A stretch of 5,381 nucleotides of DNA from Zeimonas sp036675585 (GTDB taxonomy: Bacteria > Pseudomonadota > Gammaproteobacteria > Burkholderiales > Burkholderiaceae_E). The stretch is from contig JAKFES010000156.1 in NCBI GenBank assembly GCA_036675585.1, forward strand, positions 1-5,381, written 5' to 3'. Shown here in pieces: positions 1 through 5,381 of this stretch (the first letter of the stretch is position 1; each line of letters opens with the position of its first letter). The notes beneath the pieces were generated by a model. The model made no database searches and had not been told where the DNA came from. It worked only from the letters and a program-made list of their open reading frames with translations. Position numbers and translations under genes: made by a program.

Positions 1-1624
1 GTTCGCCGAGCTTCTTCGCGATCCATCGCGCCGTGGCCGGCATGATCTGCATCAGTCCTTGCGCGCCCGCCCACGAGCGCGCATCCATGATGAAGCGCGA
101 CTCCTGGCGGATCAACCCGTAGATCCACGCCGGGTCGAGATCCGCGCTCGCGGCGACCGGCTTCATCTGGTCGAGGAACGGCGAGATGAAACGCAGCGCG
201 AAATCGTGCTGCTCGCGCGTCCGGTCGGCGGTGTTCACGCAGCGGTCGAGCACCTGCTGGCTGCACGCCCAGCGCGCGGCGGCGAGCAATTGGCGGTCGC
301 TCATGCCGCGCAGCTGGAAATTCCACTCGCGGTTGCCTTCGAAACGCAGTCCCAGCGCGTAGAACCGCAGTGCGCGCCCGAAACCCGGGTTGCTCGACGC
401 TTCCGCGAGCTCCTCGTCGGTGGCGGCGAGCGCACTGGGCGGCGGCGCGGTGAGCGTGCCCAGATCCTCGGCGGCGAGTTGCCCGTAGAACGTGAACTGG
501 CCGGCGATCGGGCCGAGCATCGCGTCGGCCTTCTCGGGATGGCCGGCTTCGCGCTCGGCGCGCGCGATCCAGTAGATCCACGCAGCGTCGCGCTGGCCGG
601 CTTCGCTCATCCGGGCGACGACCGCCCGCAGCGTCTTCCAGTCGTGTTCGCGCAGCGCCGCCCGCGCCAGCCAGACCCACGTGGCGTCGGTGGCCGGTGC
701 ATCGAGCGACGCGCGCGTCCATTCGAGCGCGCGCGGGTCGAGCTCGCGCATCGCCGAGGCGGCCGCCTGCGAGCGCACGAACGCGCGATCGGCCGGGCGC
801 AGGCGCTTGCCCAGCGCGGGCAGCGTCTCGATCGCTTTGGCGGGATCGCTGCGTGCGAGCCGCGACAGCGCGATCAGCGCGATCTCGCGCTCGGGCTTGC
901 GGGCGAGCGCTTTCGACGGACGGGACAGCGCGAGGTCGACGGCGCGCGCCTCGAGCGCGAGTTGCTCGGCGACGCGGCGCACGGCGTCGGGCGAGTTCGT
1001 CTCGAGCGCGACGAGCAGTCGGTCGACGAGATCGGCGCGCGTGAAGGCGCCGGTGCGCACCTGCGCATCGAGCAGCGCCGCGCAGCCTTCGCTGAAGGTG
1101 CGCACCGAGAACAGCGTCGGGCGCGCCTTCGGTGCCGGCAGTCCGCGCTGCACGCGGCCGAGCGACGCATAGCAGTGCGCTTCGTCGTCGTCGCGCAGGA
1201 TCCAGTTTTCGTACTGCGCGTCGAACAGCGCCCATTCGCCGCGCCGGCCCAGGTTGAGCATCCAGTCGCGGCTGAGCAGGTCGGCGACGAGCGTGCCGGG
1301 ATGCCGTTGGAGAAAAGCGAGGACGTCGGCGTCGGCGGCGCCCGAGTACGCATCGGGATTCGGCGCCTGCAGCCGCAGGCGCAGCCGCCAGTATTCGAGG
1401 TATACCGCGAGCGGGTGGGCCTGCGCGTGCGCGGCAGCCGCCTCGAAGCGAACCGGGTCGTTCTTGGTGAACGCTTCGTGCGCCGCGACGAACGCGTCGT
1501 CGACGCTGGGGACCACGGCCGTCGCGGCGGGTGTCTCCGGACGGCGTTTCTGCGCTTCGGCCGGCAACAGCACCGAGAGACCGATCAGTCCTACAATCGC
1601 CGCCAACGCGATCCGGTGTTTCAT
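1..1624 (-). CDS. slt: Soluble lytic murein transglycosylase (Slt70-like), 3' end cut by window edge
   Basis: Periplasmic enzyme that cleaves the MurNAc-GlcNAc bond of peptidoglycan to give 1,6-anhydromuropeptides, acting in wall turnover. I translated the minus strand from the ATG at 1624-1622: 541 codons are open to the window edge. Residues 1-24 are a signal peptide (MKHR, hydrophobic core, AEA|Q cleavage site). Residues 40-480 are helical and Ala/Leu/Arg-rich, like the Slt U-shaped superhelical domain, and include a FYGQLAAE segment near 379-386 typical of the family. The catalytic domain begins near 495: WIYGLIRQESRF carries the predicted catalytic Glu508 (codon at 103-101), followed by GAQGLMQIMPATA at 520-532. 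Family members are usually about 640-660 residues, so roughly 100-120 C-terminal residues lie beyond position 1. The start is supported by the signal peptide and an AAGG Shine-Dalgarno 5 nt upstream. The gene is divergent from the folate enzyme gene. Family assignment is firm; a different Slt paralogue name is possible. Confidence 0.95.
   Translation of the reverse strand, partial: MKHRIALAAIVGLIGLSVLLPAEAQKRRPETPAATAVVPSVDDAFVAAHEAFTKNDPVRFEAAAAHAQAHPLAVYLEYWRLRLRLQAPNPDAYSGAADADVLAFLQRHPGTLVADLLSRDWMLNLGRRGEWALFDAQYENWILRDDDEAHCYASLGRVQRGLPAPKARPTLFSVRTFSEGCAALLDAQVRTGAFTRADLVDRLLVALETNSPDAVRRVAEQLALEARAVDLALSRPSKALARKPEREIALIALSRLARSDPAKAIETLPALGKRLRPADRAFVRSQAAASAMRELDPRALEWTRASLDAPATDATWVWLARAALREHDWKTLRAVVARMSEAGQRDAAWIYWIARAEREAGHPEKADAMLGPIAGQFTFYGQLAAEDLGTLTAPPPSALAATDEELAEASSNPGFGRALRFYALGLRFEGNREWNFQLRGMSDRQLLAAARWACSQQVLDRCVNTADRTREQHDFALRFISPFLDQMKPVAASADLDPAWIYGLIRQESRFIMDARSWAGAQGLMQIMPATARWIAKKLGE
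1592..1597 (+). promoter_or_regulatory. Possible -10 element for the cyclo-ligase gene
   Basis: TACAAT on the plus strand matches the sigma-70 -10 consensus at 5 of 6 positions, which stands out in such GC-rich DNA. It lies inside the slt signal-peptide coding region, about 90 bp before the cyclo-ligase start. No recognisable -35 hexamer is found 16-18 bp upstream and there is no extended -10 TG, so the call is tentative. If real, the two divergent transcripts would overlap at their 5' ends. Confidence 0.3.
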
Positions 1625-1629
1625 CGCCG

Positions 1630-1633
1630 CCTT
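1630..1633 (-). promoter_or_regulatory. Ribosome binding site of slt
   Basis: On the minus strand AAGG lies 5 nt before the ATG at 1624. It is a modest Shine-Dalgarno match, but it sits exactly before the codon that opens a good signal peptide, so it supports that start. Confidence 0.5.
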
Positions 1634-1657
1634 GCCCACTGCCCCAACGTTTCGTTC

Positions 1658-1672
1658 GGTGCCCCGGGCACC
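1658..1672. repeat. Perfect 15-bp inverted repeat in the divergent spacer
   Basis: GGTGCCC-C-GGGCACC is a perfect dyad with 7-bp arms and one central base. It lies in the 63-bp spacer between the divergent slt and cyclo-ligase starts, 15 nt before the cyclo-ligase ATG and 33 bp from the slt ATG. It could be an operator or a small hairpin in the cyclo-ligase leader, where it might limit ribosome access. There is no T-tract, so it is not a classical terminator. Function is unknown. Confidence 0.4.
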
Positions 1673-1687
1673 GCGCCCGAGCATATC

Positions 1688-2260
1688 ATGCGCATCGTCG
1701 ACGAAATTACTCGAACTCATGCGCGCAACACTTTGATTCGATGGCGCGGCGAACACCGTGCGCAGCTTCGGGCGAACGCCGACCCGGCGATCGCACGGCG
1801 TCTCGTCGAGTTGCTCGGCGCACCCCCGTACGACGCCATCGACGTGCTCGGCGTGTACTGGCCGATTCGCGACGAGCCGGACCTCGCATCGTGCTACGCA
1901 CATTGGCTGCACGGTGGCCGCCGGCTGGCGCTGCCGCGCATCGGCGCCGACGGCGCGCTCGAATTCGGCCGTTGGCACGACGACGCCGAACTGCGTGCGG
2001 GGCGCTTCGCGATCCCGGTGCCCGAGCCGTTCGACGTGGTCGCACCGGGGCTGCTCGTCGTTCCCTGCGTGGGCTTCGACGTGCGCGGATACCGGCTCGG
2101 CTACGGCGGTGGCCACTACGACCGTACCCTGGCCGCTCGTGGCCTGCCGGCGGTCGGGGTCGCATACGACGGGTGCGAGCTGCACGGCTTCGAAGCCGCC
2201 GCCCACGACCGGCCGCTCGACGCGATCGTCACGGAGTCGCGCTCGATCCGGCGTTCGTGA
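1688..2260 (+). CDS. ygfA: 5-formyltetrahydrofolate cyclo-ligase (5,10-methenyltetrahydrofolate synthetase)
   Basis: Cytoplasmic enzyme that converts 5-formyltetrahydrofolate to 5,10-methenyltetrahydrofolate using ATP, returning the stored or inhibitory folate to the one-carbon pool. The 190-residue product fits the family length (about 180-200). Visible family features: a basic N-terminal helix (residues 14-28); VLGVYWPIRDEPDL near 53-66; LALPRI near 80-85; FAIPVPEP near 107-114; the signature LLVVPCVGFD (122-131) followed by YRLGYGGGHYDR (135-146), the glycine-rich substrate/phosphate loop; and HDRPLDAIVTE (173-183) at the C-terminus. The ATG at 1688 is chosen because it gives family-typical length and lies outside slt. 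No clear Shine-Dalgarno precedes it. The frame stays open far upstream, antisense to slt, but that extension is a high-GC artefact. The 3' end overlaps the convergent EAL gene by 32 bp. Also known as fau/fthC. Confidence 0.93.
   Translation: MRIVDEITRTHARNTLIRWRGEHRAQLRANADPAIARRLVELLGAPPYDAIDVLGVYWPIRDEPDLASCYAHWLHGGRRLALPRIGADGALEFGRWHDDAELRAGRFAIPVPEPFDVVAPGLLVVPCVGFDVRGYRLGYGGGHYDRTLAARGLPAVGVAYDGCELHGFEAAAHDRPLDAIVTESRSIRRS
2229..2260. other. Tail-to-tail overlap of cyclo-ligase and EAL genes
   Basis: The plus-strand cyclo-ligase gene stops with TGA at 2258-2260. The minus-strand EAL gene stops with TGA at 2231-2229. The last 32 bp of each gene are therefore antisense coding sequence of the other. 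There is no room for an intergenic terminator, so each transcript must extend into the opposing gene. Confidence 0.85.
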
Positions 2261-3587
2261 GCACGGGCGCGGCGTTGCGGTTCACGCACCATTCCCGAAA
2301 CGCATCGGCCGGCAGCGCGGGCGCGAGATGAAAGCCCTGCGCGAGATCGCAGCCGAGCTCGCGCAGCGCCGTCTCCATGAACGCGTTCTCGACGCCCTCG
2401 GCGACCGTCGTCAGTTCGAAGGCGTGCGCGAGTTCGACCAGCGCGCGCACGATGCGGCGGTCGTTGCGCCCCGACGCGATGGCGCGCACGAAACTCTGGT
2501 CGATCTTGAGCTCGTCGAGCGGAAATCGGTGCAGGTAGCTCAGCGACGAATACCCGGTGCCGAAATCGTCGATCGACAGCCGGCAGCCGAGCGCGCGCAA
2601 CTCGCCGGCGAGCTCGATCGCCGAGTGTTCGTTGCGGATCAGTGCGCTCTCGGTCAGCTCGAGCGTGAGCCGGTCGGGCGCGACGGTCCAGATCGACAGC
2701 GCGTGCGCGACGAGTTCGGGCAGCGCCGCTTCGCCGAAGGTGAGCGCCGACAGATTGATCGCGATCGAGAGATCGAGCCCCTGGGCGTTCCACTCGGCCA
2801 CGTGGCGCAGGCCGGTGTTCATCGTGAAGCGCGTCAGCTCGAAGATCAGTCCGCGTTCCTCGCAGATCGAGGCGATCGTCGACGCGTTCACCGTACGCCC
2901 GTCGGCGCGTTTCCAGCGGATCAGCGCTTCGGCCGAAGCGCAGCGTCCGCTGCGCAGGTCGACCTGCGGCTGGAAATGCACCTCGAGCTCGTTGTTCGCG
3001 AGCGCATCGTGCAGGTCGCGTTCCAGCTCGTGCCGGCGCAGCCCCGATGCGTGGTCGTCGTTCACGCGCAGGATGCGCACGTGATCGGCTCGGCCCAGCG
3101 ACTGTGCGGCGGCATCGGAAGCGGCCGCCAGCAGCGTCATCGCTTCGGGCGCCGATCCCGCCGGAGCCCAGGCGCCGCCCACCGAAGGCCGAAGCCGTGC
3201 CGGGAGGCTCTTGCCGGCAACCCGGATCGGTGTCGACAGCGCCTGGATCAGCGCATGGCTGGCGAGCTCGGCGAGCGATTCGCTGGCCAGCTCGGGCAGC
3301 AGCACCCAGACTTCCTCGCGCGAGGCGAACGCGTAGCGGTCGACGGGGCGCAGCACCGATTCGATGCGCCGGCCGATCTCGCCGAGTACCGGCCGATCGG
3401 ACGGGCTGCGCGTGAGCGCCTCGAGGCGGTCGGAACGGTTCAGCGCGACCACCAGCACGACCGCGCGGGTGCCGTCGGCGGTCGCCGAGGCATACTCGAG
3501 TTCGGCCAGCAGGCGAGCGGGCGCCCGCTCGCGCGTCGTTTCGCATCCCGCCGGACGCAGGCCCGGATTGCGTCGGTCGTCGGTCAT
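2229..3587 (-). CDS. c-di-GMP phosphodiesterase: degenerate GGDEF plus intact EAL domain
   Basis: Predicted cytoplasmic enzyme that linearises cyclic di-GMP to pGpG. The product is 452 residues with no signal peptide or membrane segment. Residues about 40-172 have the GGDEF (diguanylate cyclase) fold pattern, but the active-site position reads SREEV (89-93, within DRYAFASREEVWVLL), so cyclase activity is not expected. Residues about 185-435 are an EAL domain with the expected catalytic set: EAL at 220-222, Asn278 in INLS, ELTES at 310-314, the DDFGTG loop at 340-345, Lys361 in LKID, Glu397 in AEGVE, and Gln417 in QGFHLAPAL. The start at 3587 is the first ATG after the upstream HD-GYP stop and has no Shine-Dalgarno, so translation may be coupled to the upstream gene 13 bp away. 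No input domain such as PAS or REC is visible, so any control must act through the degenerate GGDEF domain or a partner protein. Domain call is firm; activity is inferred. Confidence 0.93.
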   Translation of the reverse strand: MTDDRRNPGLRPAGCETTRERAPARLLAELEYASATADGTRAVVLVVALNRSDRLEALTRSPSDRPVLGEIGRRIESVLRPVDRYAFASREEVWVLLPELASESLAELASHALIQALSTPIRVAGKSLPARLRPSVGGAWAPAGSAPEAMTLLAAASDAAAQSLGRADHVRILRVNDDHASGLRRHELERDLHDALANNELEVHFQPQVDLRSGRCASAEALIRWKRADGRTVNASTIASICEERGLIFELTRFTMNTGLRHVAEWNAQGLDLSIAINLSALTFGEAALPELVAHALSIWTVAPDRLTLELTESALIRNEHSAIELAGELRALGCRLSIDDFGTGYSSLSYLHRFPLDELKIDQSFVRAIASGRNDRRIVRALVELAHAFELTTVAEGVENAFMETALRELGCDLAQGFHLAPALPADAFREWCVNRNAAPVLTNAGSSATP

Positions 3588-3599
3588 CGCGCCGGCGCG
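3588..3599. repeat. 12-bp perfect palindrome filling the HD-GYP/EAL gap
   Basis: CGCGCCGGCGCG is its own reverse complement and occupies all but one base of the 13-bp gap between the HD-GYP stop and the EAL start. It replaces the expected Shine-Dalgarno. In such GC-rich DNA a chance origin is quite possible, and with no loop it cannot form a good hairpin. Confidence 0.3.
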
Positions 3600-3600
3600 C

Positions 3601-5184
3601 TCAGGCTTCGACCGCCGTGCCGAGCCCGTCGCGCGCGTAGTAATCGTGCAGCCGCAGCCCGTATGCCCCGGCTGCGAGACCGCGCACGATGCGGATGCGG
3701 CCGGTCTCGGCCGATTTCGGCCGCTTGAGCAGATCGCGTTCGAACGGTGTCGGCAGCGGTGCCTTGTCGGGCGCCGTGAGGACGAGCACGCGCGGCTCGA
3801 GCCGGCGCACCCGGTTGTGGGCGAGCACTGCGGCGACCTCGCCGTTGGACAGCTCGACGAAGCTGCCCACGGGGAAGATGCCCACCGCCTGGACGAACTG
3901 CTCGACGAGCGGTTCGTGGAACGACGTTCCGGCCCATTCGTACAGGTTCATCAGCGCGTCCTGCGGCGCGCACGCGTTCGCGTAGGTGCGCGCCGTGATC
4001 AGCGCGGCGAAGCTGTCGGCGATCGCCGCCATCCGGCCGTAGACGCCGATCTCGTCGTCGCGCAGCCCCTTCGGGTAGCCCGAGCCGTCGAGCCGCTCGT
4101 GGTGTTGCGCGATGCCCTCGACGATCGCGGGCGCGAGCCGCACGCTCGAGGACAGCGCCTCGAGACCGAGGCGCACGTGCTCCTTGACGATATGGTATTC
4201 GGCCGGCGCGAGCATGCCGGGCTTCTCGAGCAGCGCGCGCGGCAGCAGCGTCTTGCCGACGTCGGCGAGCATGCCGATCATGCCGAGGTGCGACAGCTCG
4301 GGTCGCGGAAAGCCGAGATGGCGCCCGAGCGCGATCAGGTACAGCGCGACCTTGACGCCGTGCTGGTAGGCCTCGACGCTTTCCTCGCGAAGCCGCGCGA
4401 CCCACATCAGCGCGTCGGGATTGTCGACCATGCTGTCGACGATCTCGTCGACGGCTTCGCCGACCTCGCTCACGTCGGGGCCGCGGCCGTTGCGCACGTC
4501 GGAGACCAGCATCTCGAGTGCGCGCTCGCCGCCGCCGAAGGCAACGCGCGCGCGCGGCAGCTCGGCTTCCAGCGGTGCGCGGTCGTCGTAGCGGCGCAGC
4601 TCGATGCCCGCCGGCAACTGCCCGCGGAGCGTCGCGCGCGCGTCGACCGGCGCGCTGCGCGATCGGCCGCCGCCGGGCCGGGTCGGCCGGCCCGGTCGAA
4701 GCCAGTCGAGCGCGCGGCTCCACATCGAGGCGTCGGTGTCGCTGCGGGTCGGCGCGACGGCGGTCGCGCGAATGAAGTCGCGGAAGCGTTCGCGCGTGTG
4801 CCGGCTGATTTTCACGTCGGAGCGGATGCGCACCGGGCGCGCCGGACGCGCTTCCGGCGCGGCCTTCTCGTCGAGCACGGTGTCGAAGCGCAGCGGTGCG
4901 GGCGCCGGCGGGATCGGTGCCGGCTCGTCGGCCAGTTCCGCCGCCCGGATCGCGCCGGCGAGCGACGAGCTCGAAAGCTCCAGGTCGACGTACACGTACC
5001 GGCAGTACTTGCGTAGCGTGTCGAGCTCGATCTGGCTATCGACGAGGAACCCCTGGAGCAGGAACGGCGTGTCGAGCCACGGGCGATCGAGTTCGGCGAC
5101 GAACATGCCCGACTGCAGACTCTCGACCGGAATCTGGTAGCGCTTCACCGAGGCGATCCCCGGTTCGGGCAATGGATTGGACAT
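3601..5184 (-). CDS. DUF3391/HD-GYP domain protein with altered HD dyad (AD)
   Basis: Predicted cytoplasmic HD-GYP protein, 527 residues; this family hydrolyses c-di-GMP with a di- or tri-metal centre. Residues about 14-70 are a DUF3391-type N-terminal domain (IPVESLQSGMFVAELDRPWL; YCRYVYVD). Residues about 71-215 are a variable linker rich in Pro, Ala and Arg. Residues about 255-420 are the HD-GYP domain: His275, ADVGK at 307-311, His336, HHERLDGSGYP at 361-371, and Asp390. Residues about 436-485 are the beta-rich tail often following this domain (FPVGSFVELSNGEVAAVL). The first residue of the HD dyad is Ala307 (GCC at 4266-4264) instead of His; Asp308 and the other predicted ligands are kept, so activity may be reduced or lost. 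An in-frame TGA at 5226-5224 makes the ATG at 5184 the most upstream start. A GTG at 5148 (residue 13), preceded by GGGGA 8 nt away, is a plausible alternative. First gene of an operon with the EAL gene. Confidence 0.92.
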   Translation of the reverse strand: MSNPLPEPGIASVKRYQIPVESLQSGMFVAELDRPWLDTPFLLQGFLVDSQIELDTLRKYCRYVYVDLELSSSSLAGAIRAAELADEPAPIPPAPAPLRFDTVLDEKAAPEARPARPVRIRSDVKISRHTRERFRDFIRATAVAPTRSDTDASMWSRALDWLRPGRPTRPGGGRSRSAPVDARATLRGQLPAGIELRRYDDRAPLEAELPRARVAFGGGERALEMLVSDVRNGRGPDVSEVGEAVDEIVDSMVDNPDALMWVARLREESVEAYQHGVKVALYLIALGRHLGFPRPELSHLGMIGMLADVGKTLLPRALLEKPGMLAPAEYHIVKEHVRLGLEALSSSVRLAPAIVEGIAQHHERLDGSGYPKGLRDDEIGVYGRMAAIADSFAALITARTYANACAPQDALMNLYEWAGTSFHEPLVEQFVQAVGIFPVGSFVELSNGEVAAVLAHNRVRRLEPRVLVLTAPDKAPLPTPFERDLLKRPKSAETGRIRIVRGLAAGAYGLRLHDYYARDGLGTAVEA

Positions 5185-5381
5185 CGGGTTCGAAAGCGCT
5201 ACCTGGAGGCGGTGGCGTCCCCATCATGACGGGCGGTGCGTCGATGGTACCGACGCCGCCGCCCATGCTCCACCCGCGCCACGCCGAGGGTCGGGTCATC
5301 GGCAACACCGTCCGACGAACGGCCCGGGTGCAGCCTCCGGCGGGACGTGCGCCGGCACGCCCGTCGCGCGTTGCGCGCCGC
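5185..5381. other. Upstream region of the HD-GYP/EAL operon, no supported gene
   Basis: This 197-bp stretch presumably carries the operon promoter. The best minus-strand candidate is TACCAT (plus positions 5244-5249), a 4 of 6 match to the -10 consensus, about 60 bp before the ATG; I find no convincing -35, and no good match to sigma-54 or sigma-28 promoters. No good Shine-Dalgarno precedes the 5184 start. On the plus strand a frame opens at ATG 5226 and runs off the window end (52 codons). It is Pro/Arg-rich and shows no recognisable domain; a GGAGG at 5205-5209 is too far away to serve it. I do not call it a gene. Confidence 0.35.

Noticed and set aside
1680..1685. TATGCT on the minus strand as the slt -10 element
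   Set aside because: Only 4 of 6 matches and no -35 hexamer at suitable spacing; not strong enough to list as a promoter.
59..1687. Long plus-strand open frame suggesting an N-terminal extension of the cyclo-ligase
   Set aside because: It is antisense to slt, is Arg/Glu/Ala-rich without domain features, and the cyclo-ligase family length is reached from the ATG at 1688.
2116..3546. 476-codon minus-strand open frame overlapping the EAL gene
   Set aside because: It is a different frame of the same strand as the EAL gene, Arg/Ala-rich, and lacks motifs, while the EAL frame holds every family signature.
1758..3728. 656-codon plus-strand open frame spanning the cyclo-ligase and EAL genes
   Set aside because: It crosses two well-supported genes in wrong frames and has no domain pattern of its own.
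3364..5016. 550-codon plus-strand open frame
   Set aside because: It lies antisense to the HD-GYP gene, which has clear domain motifs. Its translation is Arg/Ala/Val/Gln-rich low-complexity sequence with no recognisable family, typical of a high-GC shadow frame.
5226..5381. Plus-strand open frame running off the window end
   Set aside because: Only 52 codons, Pro/Arg-rich, no Shine-Dalgarno at usable distance and no recognisable domain; too little to call a gene.

Overview
The window comes from a very GC-rich proteobacterial chromosome (roughly 70% GC by eye, strong G/C preference at third codon positions). The lytic transglycosylase / 5-formyltetrahydrofolate cyclo-ligase gene pair and the DUF3391-type HD-GYP protein point to a betaproteobacterium, probably Burkholderiales; this is inference, because no rRNA or other marker is present. 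It looks like ordinary chromosome: there are no tRNAs, insertion sequences, CRISPR arrays, phage genes or long repeats.

Layout: (1) Positions 1-1624, minus strand: a soluble lytic murein transglycosylase (slt) with signal peptide and catalytic QESRF motif, cut at its 3' end by the window edge. (2) Positions 1625-1687: a 63-bp divergent intergenic spacer with a perfect 15-bp dyad. (3) Positions 1688-2260, plus strand: 5-formyltetrahydrofolate cyclo-ligase (ygfA/fau family). (4) Positions 2229-3587, minus strand: a degenerate-GGDEF/EAL protein, convergent with the cyclo-ligase gene and overlapping its 3' end by 32 bp. (5) Positions 3601-5184, minus strand: a DUF3391/HD-GYP protein, 13 bp upstream of the EAL gene and almost certainly in the same operon. 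(6) Positions 5185-5381: upstream region with no convincing gene.

The biologically interesting part is the two-gene c-di-GMP module. Two proteins from unrelated c-di-GMP phosphodiesterase superfamilies (HD-GYP and EAL) are encoded back to back. The EAL domain keeps all the catalytic residues I can identify, while its GGDEF partner has SREEV in place of GGDEF and should not make c-di-GMP. The HD-GYP protein keeps the GYP motif and the other predicted metal ligands, but the histidine of the HD dyad is alanine (Ala307-Asp308). A reasonable inference is that the pair lowers or senses c-di-GMP, with the EAL protein as the likely enzyme and the HD-GYP protein as a modified enzyme or a regulator. 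The slt and cyclo-ligase genes are housekeeping functions (cell-wall turnover and folate one-carbon metabolism) with no evident functional link to the module.

Long open frames run antisense to all the real genes because of the high GC. One merges in frame with the cyclo-ligase gene and could mislead an automatic annotation.
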